Shown: in pieces, positions 37,124 to 45,124 of the stretch
Layout of the letters: the number at the start of each line of letters is the position of its first letter
Position numbering within the stretch: the stretch's first letter is position 1
Assembly: GCF_017315985.1 (NCBI RefSeq)
Contig: NZ_JAFLVR010000028.1
Location: forward strand, 34,489 to 98,488
Length of the DNA: 64,000 nucleotides
DNA from: Candidatus Enterococcus murrayae
GTDB lineage: Bacteria > Bacillota > Bacilli > Lactobacillales > Enterococcaceae
Reading direction: 5' to 3'
Program-made: the position numbers and the translations under genes
Notes under the pieces: generated by a model
Databases searched by the model: none
Told to the model about the DNA's origin: nothing
The model's input: the letters and a program-made list of their open reading frames with translations, nothing else

Positions 37124-38224
37124 GTGAAAAAAATGGTTTTGTTGAGTTTGTTGGTATTGAATTTTCCCCTAGTTGCATTTGCGGATACTTCGGATAGTAC
37201 TCCCGCTAGTACCGTTGCTTCAAGTCAAGAACAAGTTATTGAGGCGCCATCTAACCCAAATGGAGTAATTGTTGAACAGCAAGAAGCTGCCTCTGTTGAA
37301 AAGCAAGATTCAAAAGAGAGTATTGTTGAAAATAAGGAATCAACAACAGAAGAAACTGCGTCAACAGCTAAAGATGAAGCCGCTATCGAAGACACTACTA
37401 AAACAAGTCAGTCTGAGAAAAACATGGCTGAAACTGAAACAACCGCAACACCCAAAGCAGCGTCAAAGACAGTCACTGTACCTCCTGTAACTAAAGTATC
37501 CGAAAAATCAAAAGCAGTTGTTGAGAAAGAACTCATTAAAGAATGGACCGCAGAGAAAATTCGTGAAAACTTAACGTCGACAAACTATGGAATTGATCAA
37601 GCTGAGTTGAAGAGCTATTCTGATCAAGAATTGTCCAACGCTTTTAAATTGTTTGTTCGTTATAACCTTGATGTTACCGGCACCGACTTAGGGTTTTATG
37701 TTCATACGTTACGGATGGTCTACAAAGATAAGACAGTTTCTTGGCTAGATATTGAAAAAGCATTAGCTTTTAATCCGCACGAATATCAAACAACTGATGA
37801 ATTAGCAGAAAATATCGATCAGTTGCAAATGTATCTCCGAATACTTTATCCAGACACTAAGCATTTCACAAATGAAGAATTGATATACATTTTGAATGAT
37901 TTGAAAACCAAAGAAAATCTGCACTATCCAAATGGTCTATTTTCTGGAATTCTTTTTTCATTGGATAACTATCCAGACAGTAACATTGCTAAACCAACCG
38001 GATTAAATCATAACTCAACCATAGCTGCTAAACCACTCATTCAAACTGTTGCGAACGTCCCTGTTTCCACAGCTTCTGCAAAAACTGAAGCCGCGGTTCA
38101 AACAACCGATCAAAAACAATATCCTAAAACCGGTGAACGCAATACCTTGCCTATTACCCTTGCCGGGATCGCACTATTCCTAATTTCTGGAATCCTGATT
38201 CTGAAACGCCGCATTCGTTCTTAA
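37124..38224 (+). CDS. Cell-wall-anchored surface protein with YPKTG sorting signal
   Basis: 366-residue exported protein. The signal peptide is M-K-K-M-V-L-L-S... ending V-A-F-A, with cleavage expected before D-T-S-D. Residues about 25-130 are a low-complexity Glu/Thr/Ser/Lys spacer; 135-290 are a globular helical domain of unknown fold. The C terminus has Y-P-K-T-G-E, a hydrophobic helix (L-P-I-T-L-A-G-I-A-L-F-L) and K-R-R-I-R-S. The motif is Y-P-K-T-G and not L-P-x-T-G, so sortase choice is uncertain. The start is GTG at 37124 with AAGGAG 8 bases upstream; the earlier GTG overlaps it. The ligand is unknown. Confidence 0.82.
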   Translation: MKKMVLLSLLVLNFPLVAFADTSDSTPASTVASSQEQVIEAPSNPNGVIVEQQEAASVEKQDSKESIVENKESTTEETASTAKDEAAIEDTTKTSQSEKNMAETETTATPKAASKTVTVPPVTKVSEKSKAVVEKELIKEWTAEKIRENLTSTNYGIDQAELKSYSDQELSNAFKLFVRYNLDVTGTDLGFYVHTLRMVYKDKTVSWLDIEKALAFNPHEYQTTDELAENIDQLQMYLRILYPDTKHFTNEELIYILNDLKTKENLHYPNGLFSGILFSLDNYPDSNIAKPTGLNHNSTIAAKPLIQTVANVPVSTASAKTEAAVQTTDQKQYPKTGERNTLPITLAGIALFLISGILILKRRIRS

Positions 38225-38246
38225 CGTTTTTTCTCTATTTCTCTCT

Positions 38247-38292
38247 AAAAAGGAGTCAAAACAGATTTCTCTTTCTGTTTTGACTCCTTTTT
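38247..38292. terminator. Bidirectional terminator between the surface protein and oppF
   Basis: An 18-bp perfect stem AAAAAGGAGTC.../...GACTCCTTTTT with a 10-base loop; the oppF stop codon overlaps its edge. Confidence 0.9.
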
Positions 38293-39244
38293 ATACTGCT
38301 AACGCTTTTTCATTTTTCAAATGCTGCAATTTCTTTTTATAATAAGCCATTTCATCTTCAGCAGAATAGATAAAATGTCCCGGAGCGATCTCTCTTAACG
38401 AACGAGCTTTTCCATCATGTGGTTCTGTTTGATACCTTATCCGACGTCGCTGCCGTTCATGATCAGGGTCTGGCATGGGAATTGCCGACAATAAACTTTC
38501 AGTATAGGGATGCACACCATAATGATAAATTTCATCACTCGTTCCAACTTCAAGTAAATGACCATTGTTCATAACACCAATACGATCACTAATATGTTTC
38601 ACCATTGACAGGTCATGCGCAATAAATAGATAGGTCAGATTATGCTCTTTTTGCAAGTCTTGTAACAGATTCACTACCTGGGCTTGGATTGATACATCCA
38701 AGGCGGAGATTGGTTCATCGCAGATAATAAAACGCGGGCGTACAGCTAGAGCACGAGCAATTCCAATCCTTTGCCGCTGCCCTCCTGAAAATTCATGAGG
38801 ATAGCGCGTTCCATGACTCGGGTTTAATCCGACTGTCTCCAACAAATCATTCACGATTTTGTCTCGTTCTTTCGGTGTTTTAGCTAGACTGTTTACATCA
38901 ACACCTTCTGCAATAATATCTTTGACTTTCATCCGTGGATTTAATGAAGCATAAGGATCCTGAAAGATCATTTGGACATCGCGGCGAAACTTGGTTAATT
39001 CTGCTTTCCCGTGAATTTTCGATACATCTTTTCCATCAAACAAAATTTCACCAGCCGTTTGCTGATTCAAACGGATAATTGTTCGACCAGTAGTTGATTT
39101 TCCACTACCAGATTCTCCTACTAAGCCAAAAGTCTCCCCTTCATTAATATGGAAGCTTACATCGTTAACGGCCCGGACCTCATTTTTACTGCCAGTATTA
39201 AAATACTGTTTTAAATTAGTTACTTCTAATAATCGTTTTTCCAT
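38291..39244 (-). CDS. oppF: Oligopeptide ABC transporter ATP-binding protein OppF
   Basis: 317-residue ATPase of the oligopeptide importer. Walker A G-E-S-G-S-G-K-S-T-T-G, signature S-G-G-Q-R-Q-R-I-G, Walker B F-I-I-C-D-E-P and the OppD/F C-terminal extension (H-P-Y-T-E-S-L-L-S-A-I-P) are present. The start is taken at ATG 39244 (M-E-K-R-L-L-E-V); the ATG directly before it is equally possible, and GGAGG sits immediately upstream. Last gene of oppB-C-D-F. Confidence 0.93.
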   Translation of the reverse strand: MEKRLLEVTNLKQYFNTGSKNEVRAVNDVSFHINEGETFGLVGESGSGKSTTGRTIIRLNQQTAGEILFDGKDVSKIHGKAELTKFRRDVQMIFQDPYASLNPRMKVKDIIAEGVDVNSLAKTPKERDKIVNDLLETVGLNPSHGTRYPHEFSGGQRQRIGIARALAVRPRFIICDEPISALDVSIQAQVVNLLQDLQKEHNLTYLFIAHDLSMVKHISDRIGVMNNGHLLEVGTSDEIYHYGVHPYTESLLSAIPMPDPDHERQRRRIRYQTEPHDGKARSLREIAPGHFIYSAEDEMAYYKKKLQHLKNEKALAV

Positions 39245-39270
39245 CATGCTCCTCCATCTCCTGGTAAAAA

Positions 39271-40317
39271 TTAAGCGGAATATTGATTTTGCTTCTTGCG
39301 AAAAATATCCCAACGCCGCTGAATCTCAGCTGGAGGGTTGACCGCGGGACCTTGAGGCGCAAGCAGCCAAGTCGCTGCCTTGTGTGTCTCAGAAAGTTCA
39401 AAGAAAGGCGGCTCCATCTCTGCGTCAATCTTCAAAGCAAACTCATTCCGAGGATAAAAAGCATCTCCTTTTGGCGGATCTAATAAATCTGGAGGAGAAC
39501 CTGGAATCGCGTATAGACGATCATTTCGACTGTCCAAGGTAGGCATCGACCCGAGCAGCCCCCATGTATATGGATGCTGCGGATTATAGAAGATTTCTTC
39601 GGCTGTACCAACCTCTACAATTTTGCCAGCATACATGACAGCTACTCGGTCTGCAACATTCGCCACAACACCAAGGTCATGAGTAATAAAGATAATTGAC
39701 GTTTCGATTTTTTCTTGGATTTCTTTTAATAATTCTAAAATTTGTGCTTGAATCGTCACATCAAGAGCTGTTGTCGGTTCATCAGCAATCAAGATCTCCG
39801 GATTACAAATTAAGGCGATAGCAATTACGATTCGTTGCCGTTGCCCACCAGAAAATTGATGAGGATAATTCTTCAAACGCTTCTCAGCCTCTGGAATCCC
39901 CACTAGATTCAATAAATCTAACGCTGCCTTCAAACTTTCTTTTTTAGAAACATTTTTATGTTTTCGCAAAGATTCTGCCACCTGTTTGCCAATCGTCATG
40001 GTGGGATCGAGAGAGGTCATTGGATCCTGAAAGATCATTGCGATTTCTCGACCGCGAATCTTTTGCATTTCTTTTTCAGATTTATCAACAAGATTTTGTC
40101 CTTTGAATAGAATCTGTCCTTCATCAATTGTGGCATTGCTAGAAAGCAAGCGCATGATCGTGCGGGTAGTAACGGATTTTCCGCTGCCAGATTCTCCCAC
40201 GATCGCTAAGGTTTCTCCTTTATTCAAGTCAAAATCTACACCACGAATTGCTCGGACTTTTCCGGCATAGGTGTCGAATGAAATAGTCAAGTTGTTTACT
40301 TCTAAGATTTTTTCCAT
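39271..40317 (-). CDS. oppD: Oligopeptide ABC transporter ATP-binding protein OppD
   Basis: 348-residue ATPase partner of OppF. Walker A G-E-S-G-S-G-K-S-V-T-T, signature F-S-G-G-Q-R-Q-R-I-V, Walker B I-L-I-A-D-E-P-T-T-A-L-D, and the longer C-terminal segment after H-P-Y-T-W-G-L-L-G-S-M-P typical of OppD. A weak GAGTG site lies in the oppC stop codon region, 6 bases upstream, so translation is probably coupled to oppC. Confidence 0.93.
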   Translation of the reverse strand: MEKILEVNNLTISFDTYAGKVRAIRGVDFDLNKGETLAIVGESGSGKSVTTRTIMRLLSSNATIDEGQILFKGQNLVDKSEKEMQKIRGREIAMIFQDPMTSLDPTMTIGKQVAESLRKHKNVSKKESLKAALDLLNLVGIPEAEKRLKNYPHQFSGGQRQRIVIAIALICNPEILIADEPTTALDVTIQAQILELLKEIQEKIETSIIFITHDLGVVANVADRVAVMYAGKIVEVGTAEEIFYNPQHPYTWGLLGSMPTLDSRNDRLYAIPGSPPDLLDPPKGDAFYPRNEFALKIDAEMEPPFFELSETHKAATWLLAPQGPAVNPPAEIQRRWDIFRKKQNQYSA

Positions 40318-40323
40318 AAATCG

Positions 40324-41358
40324 TCACTCTTTCATTTTGGGATCGAATGCGTCACGTAAACCATCAGCTAATAAATTGAAACAAATCATGATCAGCGAAA
40401 TAGTTACTGCAGGAATCCATAATAGGTACGGCAGGTATAAGAACGTTTTATAGCCATCGTTCAATAAAGTCCCTAATGAAGCATCAGGCGGAGTTAACCC
40501 CAGACCGATGAAGCTCAAGAAAGCCTCAAAGAAAATCGCAGTCGGAATACTGAACATCATTTGAATAATAATTACGCTAGATATATTGGGGATGATGTGT
40601 TTGAAGGCAATTTTCCATTTTGATTCTCCTAAAGTCATCCCTGCCAAAACATACTCCTGATCTTTCAGCTTGAGTGTCTGAGCCCGAACAATCCGCGCCA
40701 TCGGTATCCAGTTAGTAATAGCCATAGCTGCTACGATCGAAAATATTCCCGGTTCAAACACAACTAACATTAGAATCATGACCACTAAGTTGGGAATCCC
40801 AGAAAGAATTTCCAAAAAACGCTGCATCGCGTTATCTACTTTTCCTCCTAGCATGCCTGAGATCAAGCCATAGGCAACACCAATCGTAATATCAAATAGC
40901 GCAGCAATGAATGCTATCAACAATGAAATTCGTGTCCCCATAAACAAACGGCTCAGCACGTCACGACCTAAACCATCAGTTCCTAATAAATAATTCACAT
41001 TACTTGGAACATCAGCCTGCGCATATTTATCAACTAACTCACCAGCGACTATTGTTTTTCCATTTAGCCCATTAATATTCAGACCTGGAACCCGCGGAGG
41101 CAAATTAATATAATCAACATTTTGTTTACTTGGATCCTGGGGTGAAACAAAAATTGTCACGATTGAAACTAGTATGATCACAGCTAATAATATCATCGAG
41201 ATTACTGCTGCTTTATTTTTCTTTAACCGGCGCCAGGAGTCTTGCAAAAAATTCAGTGAGGGGGCTGCAATCTCTTCACGCTCTTCCTCTGTATTTTTTT
41301 GCAAGGGTTGAAATTCATCAGCAGGAATATCAACAATTGAAGGATATTTTATTTCCAT
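40324..41358 (-). CDS. oppC: Oligopeptide ABC transporter permease OppC
   Basis: 344-residue permease with a cytosolic N-terminal tail (about 1-50), the OppC N-terminal domain and six membrane segments. G-T-D-G-L-G-R-D-V-L-S-R and the E-A-A-like loop G-M-T-L-G-E-S-K-W-K-I-A are the family motifs, the latter being the ATPase contact. Its start codon shares one base with the oppB stop; GGGAG precedes it. Confidence 0.93.
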   Translation of the reverse strand: MEIKYPSIVDIPADEFQPLQKNTEEEREEIAAPSLNFLQDSWRRLKKNKAAVISMILLAVIILVSIVTIFVSPQDPSKQNVDYINLPPRVPGLNINGLNGKTIVAGELVDKYAQADVPSNVNYLLGTDGLGRDVLSRLFMGTRISLLIAFIAALFDITIGVAYGLISGMLGGKVDNAMQRFLEILSGIPNLVVMILMLVVFEPGIFSIVAAMAITNWIPMARIVRAQTLKLKDQEYVLAGMTLGESKWKIAFKHIIPNISSVIIIQMMFSIPTAIFFEAFLSFIGLGLTPPDASLGTLLNDGYKTFLYLPYLLWIPAVTISLIMICFNLLADGLRDAFDPKMKE

Positions 41359-42299
41359 CAGCTTTTGCTCCCTTCTGATAATCGGATACGAGGGTCAACT
41401 AATCCATAAAGCAAGTCGACAACTAGAATAACAAAAACCAACATGAATGAATAAAGGATCGTTACCGCCATAATCGTTGGATAATCGTTCGTCATGATCG
41501 ACTTCACGAATTGTTCCCCGATGCCAGGAATCGCGAAAATATTTTCTACTACAAGCGAGCCAGTCATTAGGGCTACCGCCAATGGTCCCAGCAAAGTCAT
41601 TAACGGGATTAAGCTATTTCGCAATCCATGCCTAAAAGCAATCTCCCAACGGCTCAATCCTTTTGCCCGGGCTAGTTCGACATAATCACTATGCAAAACC
41701 TCTACCATCTCGGTACGAATAAAACGAGCCGAGTCTGCCAGCGGAGACATTGCAAGGGCTAATGTTGGTAAAATCGTATAAGCAAAGCCCTCCCATTTTG
41801 CGATCGGCAAGATCCGTAATTTCATGGCAAAAATATATTGTAATAGCACAGCAAAAACAAAGTTAGGGATAGAACGTCCTAAAATGGCAACGAGTGTTGA
41901 AGACGTATCTGCCCATGAATTTTGTTTCATAGCAGAGATTGTTCCTAAAATGGTCCCAACAAAAGTTCCAAAGAGAATTGCTTGCAGCCCTAATTGTAAG
42001 GAAGGACCGATTCGTCCTGCTAATAAGGCGGCAACCGCCTGATTTTTGAATTGGAAAGAAATTCCGAAGTTTCCTTGAACGAGGTTCGATAAGTAAATCC
42101 CGTATTGAACGATTACTGGTTTATCTAAACCAACTTGTTTGTTCAGCATGGCAATCGTTTCTGGACTTAAACGTTCTTGGTTGGTGTATGGTGTCCCTGG
42201 CAATAACTGCATTAAGAAGAATGTAATAGTCGCAATCAGCCACAAGGTGATTAACATGAAAAAGACACGCTTAAAAAAATATTTCAGATAACTACTCAT
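41358..42299 (-). CDS. oppB: Oligopeptide ABC transporter permease OppB
   Basis: 313-residue permease with six membrane segments; N-terminal Y-F-F-K-R-V-F-F-M, and the ATPase-contact loop V-E-L-A-R-A-K-G-L-S near residue 210. The G-D-F-G-like motif appears as V-Q-G-N-F-G-I-S. TAGGAGG lies 6 bases before the ATG. First gene of oppB-C-D-F; the binding protein oppA is on the same strand upstream but separated by a convergent gene. Confidence 0.93.
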   Translation of the reverse strand: MSSYLKYFFKRVFFMLITLWLIATITFFLMQLLPGTPYTNQERLSPETIAMLNKQVGLDKPVIVQYGIYLSNLVQGNFGISFQFKNQAVAALLAGRIGPSLQLGLQAILFGTFVGTILGTISAMKQNSWADTSSTLVAILGRSIPNFVFAVLLQYIFAMKLRILPIAKWEGFAYTILPTLALAMSPLADSARFIRTEMVEVLHSDYVELARAKGLSRWEIAFRHGLRNSLIPLMTLLGPLAVALMTGSLVVENIFAIPGIGEQFVKSIMTNDYPTIMAVTILYSFMLVFVILVVDLLYGLVDPRIRLSEGSKS

Positions 42300-42376
42300 G
42301 AGGTGCCTCCTAATCCATATTTAAAATAGTTACTTTTCTAGAAAAACGAATCATGTTTCCCGCTCTTAAATTTTGA

Positions 42377-42407
42377 CTTCTACTTTTGTTATGGTTTAGA
42401 GTAGAAG
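42377..42407. repeat. Inverted repeat between oppB and the DUF3899 gene
   Basis: CTTCTACT and AGTAGAAG, 8 bp perfect, 15-base gap, in the divergent promoter region. Could be a regulator site or a leader hairpin. Confidence 0.35.
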
Positions 42408-42464
42408 ACATCGCGGAACGATTTTATCTAAATAGCGTTAGCTGTTAATTATTGGAGTGTATGT

Positions 42465-42809
42465 ATGAAAAATAAATTATTTCCCATTGGAATCGGCGGT
42501 AGCTTGCTGATCATTGTCGTGATCTATTCAATCATTCAAGATTCGCCTTCACTACTAACTTTATCAAACCGATTTTTTTTAGTTGGATTACCGTTTTTGA
42601 TTATCGGCATCCTGCTTTGGATTTTTTCTTCAGGTTTCTTTGATCACTTTCAACATTCAATGCATCAAGCATTTAACCGGAAACAAAAGAAAAAATCAGA
42701 CATCCAGTCCCTCTCACAAGTTGGACAAGGACGTTACTCATTTTGGTTGATTATCGCAGCTGTTCTACTCGCGGCATCAATCCTTTGTGCGTTGTTGACA
42801 ATGATTTAA
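42465..42809 (+). CDS. DUF3899 small membrane protein
   Basis: 114 residues with three membrane segments (about 5-25, 35-55 and 90-112). The middle block F-L-V-G-L-P-F-L-I-I-G-I-L and W-I-F-S-S-G-F-F-D fits the DUF3899 family of Firmicutes, followed by a basic cytosolic stretch (N-R-K-Q-K-K-K-S). GGAG 8 bases before the ATG supports it. It is placed between oppB and oppA on the opposite strand. Function unknown. Confidence 0.75.
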   Translation: MKNKLFPIGIGGSLLIIVVIYSIIQDSPSLLTLSNRFFLVGLPFLIIGILLWIFSSGFFDHFQHSMHQAFNRKQKKKSDIQSLSQVGQGRYSFWLIIAAVLLAASILCALLTMI

Positions 42810-42812
42810 AAG

Positions 42813-42846
42813 GAAGTTGGAACGATTCTCGTTCCAACTTCTTTTT
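42813..42846. terminator. Terminator between DUF3899 and oppA
   Basis: GAAGTTGGAACGA/TCGTTCCAACTTC, 13-bp perfect stem, 3-base loop, five T on the plus strand. It lies between convergent genes and may serve both. Confidence 0.85.
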
Positions 42847-42856
42847 AATTGTTTAA

Positions 42857-44518
42857 CTACTCTTCAACATAAGTCCACTTGTAGTCCCAAGAAGCACCTG
42901 CAGGATGATGAACAACTCCCTTGATTTTCTTATTCACTAAGTGCGCTTCAGATAATTGGTAAAGTGGAGCAACACCGGATTCTTTAGAAATAATTTCATT
43001 GGCCTTTTGCAAATCATCCCAACGAGCTTCTTCATCGCTGGCATCTTTATTTGCTGAATCCTCAACTAATTGGTCATATTCTTTATTACTCCAACGACCA
43101 CGGTTGTATGAGTTTCCTGTTACAAACAAATCAGTGAAGCTAGATGGATCGGCATAATCGGCGCCCCACCCACCAAGTAAAACATCAAAATCTCCCGCAT
43201 TTGAACGATCCAAACGAACAGAGAATGGTACTGGTGTTGGTTTTACCTTGATACCTGGTAACGTTTCTTCTAAAGCACTTTGCATATACTCAATCACTTT
43301 TTTTGATGAATCTGTATCAGAAGCCATCAATTCAAATGAAAGTGAATCGATCTTCAATTCTTTTTTTGCTTTATCCCAATATTCCTTGGCTTTTTTCTTG
43401 TCGTAAGGAGCAAGGTTCCCTGCTTCTTTTGCGAAGTCTTCATCGGTCTTAGGATTTTTTGACATGTCTGATGGCACTAATCCATTCGAAACGACGGAAC
43501 CATCGCCTAACACTTGGTTCACTAAAGACTTCCGGTTGATTGCATATGAGATTGCTTTACGCAAGTTTTCATTTTTGAATGGAGAGTCTTCTTTTCGCTG
43601 ATTGTATTCAAGATAGCTGGTGCGTGCTTCTTTGAATGATTTGTACGCTGGATCATTTGCATTTTGCTGTGCTAATTCACCAGATAAAATCACGTCATCC
43701 GCTTCGCCGTCTTTAAATAAATTCAAAGAAGTCGACGATTCTTTTACAACGTTGACTTTTACATTAGACAACTTGACTTCGTCTTTATCCCAGTAGGTAT
43801 CGTTTTTCTTGTATTCCCACTCAGTATCTGTACCCGGACCATCAAAGCCTTCTAACGTGAAAGGACCATTGTAGACAGATTTATCACTTTTCGTTGCATA
43901 TTCCTTCCCATTTTCTTCTACCACTTTTTGATTTTGTGGGAAAAATGATGGAAATGCCAACAAGTAATCAAAATAGGGTGTCGGCTTGGATAACTTGATC
44001 TCTAACTCATGATCATTGACTGCTTTGATTCCTAGTTCATCTGGCGATTTCTTTCCAGCTGAGATATCCGCAGCATTTTCAACAGGTTCAAAAAGGTAGG
44101 CGTATTCTGAAGCAGTCTCTGGTTTCACCGTACGCTGCCATCCAAAGACATAATCTTTGGCAGTAACTGGATCACCATTCGACCATTTTGCATCTTTTCT
44201 TAATTTCACAGTATAGGTTTTACCGTCATCACTGACTTTGACCTTTTCACTAGCACCTGCCGGCTGTGGTTTATTGTCTTTGTCTAAACGATAAATTCCT
44301 TCATAAACATTATTTAGTGCAGTAAAACTAATTGTATCTGTGGCTACAGATAGGTCTGCGGTTGGCATTTCTTGTTGTACCACTAAATTGTATGTGCCAT
44401 TATCTTTTGCCTTCGCACTTGAACTGCTCTCATCAGTTGAAGCACTCTCGCCGCCATAACACCCCGCCAAAGCGAGCCCGCAAAACGCGATGATACCATA
44501 AGCTAATTTGTTCCTCAT
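42857..44518 (-). CDS. oppA: Oligopeptide ABC transporter substrate-binding lipoprotein OppA
   Basis: 553-residue extracytoplasmic binding protein of SBP family 5. The lipobox is L-A-G-C20, so the mature protein is lipid-anchored at Cys20; it is followed by a Ser-rich linker (S-A-S-T-D-E-S-S-S-S). K-L-R-K-D-A-K-W-S-N-G-D-P-V-T-A-K-D-Y is the family signature. It captures peptides for OppBCDF. AAGGGG precedes the ATG, and a CodY-like box lies in its leader (44540-44554). Pheromone binding, known for some enterococcal relatives, is possible but not indicated. Confidence 0.93.
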   Translation of the reverse strand: MRNKLAYGIIAFCGLALAGCYGGESASTDESSSSAKAKDNGTYNLVVQQEMPTADLSVATDTISFTALNNVYEGIYRLDKDNKPQPAGASEKVKVSDDGKTYTVKLRKDAKWSNGDPVTAKDYVFGWQRTVKPETASEYAYLFEPVENAADISAGKKSPDELGIKAVNDHELEIKLSKPTPYFDYLLAFPSFFPQNQKVVEENGKEYATKSDKSVYNGPFTLEGFDGPGTDTEWEYKKNDTYWDKDEVKLSNVKVNVVKESSTSLNLFKDGEADDVILSGELAQQNANDPAYKSFKEARTSYLEYNQRKEDSPFKNENLRKAISYAINRKSLVNQVLGDGSVVSNGLVPSDMSKNPKTDEDFAKEAGNLAPYDKKKAKEYWDKAKKELKIDSLSFELMASDTDSSKKVIEYMQSALEETLPGIKVKPTPVPFSVRLDRSNAGDFDVLLGGWGADYADPSSFTDLFVTGNSYNRGRWSNKEYDQLVEDSANKDASDEEARWDDLQKANEIISKESGVAPLYQLSEAHLVNKKIKGVVHHPAGASWDYKWTYVEE

Positions 44519-44881
44519 ATCTTTTTCCCCTTTTGATTCAATTTTCAGAATAATTATGAAGTTCTGAATATGGAGAGTAGTTTAATCATTTGTTTTTAAT
44601 AAATCAACACATATGCTTTAATAATCTTTTTATTTTTTTGAAAAAAGCTAAGAAAACTTGTAGATTGAACAATAATTCTAAGAAAACTTTTTATTCTTAC
44701 AAAAAATCCAAAATAATTTTGTTTTTCAGTTTTTTTCTAACATATTGATGACAGCTATTTGCCCTTTTTTAGAATAGTAGGAAACTTTTTTAAAAAGCTC
44801 TCTTTTTCTCTTTCATCCAATCGCTTTTTATAACCGCAGCTATTTATTAAAAATATTTCTCATCTTTTTTTCATAATCTTA
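44519..44881. other. AT-rich divergent intergenic region between oppA and leuA
   Basis: Holds the oppA leader with a TTCAGAA...TTCTGAA inverted repeat (44544-44568), and a second CodY-like site AATTCTAAGAAAACT at 44674-44688 (12 of 15). The sequence is poly-A/T-rich with no ORF carrying a ribosome site. Confidence 0.4.
44540..44554. promoter_or_regulatory. CodY-like box in the oppA leader
   Basis: AATTTTCAGAATAAT matches the consensus AATTTTCWGAAAATT at 13 of 15 bases, about 22 bases before the oppA start. Opp genes are known CodY targets in Firmicutes. Confidence 0.5.
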
Positions 44882-44910
44882 TTGACAATCCTTTTCTTTT
44901 TTTATACGAT
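44882..44910 (+). promoter_or_regulatory. leu operon promoter
   Basis: Consensus -35 TTGACA, exact 17-base spacer, -10 TACGAT. Transcription should begin near 44917, about 200 bases before leuA. Confidence 0.72.
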
Positions 44911-44919
44911 GATTACAAC

Positions 44920-44934
44920 AATTTTTAAAAAATT
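44920..44934. promoter_or_regulatory. CodY-like box at the leu transcription start
   Basis: AATTTTTAAAAAATT matches the CodY consensus at 13 of 15 bases and would overlap the first transcribed bases. The AT-rich setting raises the chance of a random match. Confidence 0.45.
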
Positions 44935-44958
44935 CTGACAATAAAACGGGTGGTTGCC

Positions 44959-45003
44959 ATGATGAAATCAAATATGTCTTTCAACGCAACTTTATTATTA
45001 TAG
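44959..45003 (+). CDS. leu operon leader peptide with three tandem Leu codons
   Basis: 14-residue ORF M-M-K-S-N-M-S-F-N-A-T-L-L-L then TAG. The last three codons are all TTA, directly before the stop. A GGTGG ribosome-site candidate lies 5-8 bases upstream of the paired ATGs. It is followed at once by a hairpin (45006-45037) and a terminator (45043-45092), the arrangement of ribosome-mediated attenuation: stalling at Leu codons when charged tRNA-Leu is scarce would favour readthrough into leuA. Confidence 0.72.
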   Translation: MMKSNMSFNATLLL

Positions 45004-45005
45004 CT

Positions 45006-45037
45006 GGGACTTTCTGAAATTTATTTCATAGAGTCCC
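45006..45037 (+). promoter_or_regulatory. Leader hairpin of the leu attenuator
   Basis: GGGACT (45006-45011) with AGTCCC (45032-45037), and inner TGAAAT/ATTTCA. Its 3' side can alternatively pair ATTTCAT (45023-45029) with ATGAAAT inside the leader ORF (44962-44968). Confidence 0.6.
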
Positions 45038-45042
45038 TATTC

Positions 45043-45092
45043 GCATTGCATTGGAGAAGAAAATGGTTCTTTTCCAATGGGGTGCTTTTTTT
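45043..45092 (+). terminator. leu attenuator terminator
   Basis: ATTGGAGAAGAA pairs with TTCTTTTCCAAT, extended by GCA.../...TGC, followed by seven T, 33 bases before the leuA start. Confidence 0.75.
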
Positions 45093-45124
45093 ATACCCGT
45101 TTTTCAAATGAAGGAGGAGTAAAA

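Noticed and set aside
44940..44960. Possible T-box core upstream of leuA (ACGGGTGGTTGCC)
   Set aside because: It resembles the AGGGTGGNACCGCG core only at GGGTGG; the rest does not match, and a Leu-codon leader ORF plus attenuator explains the region better.
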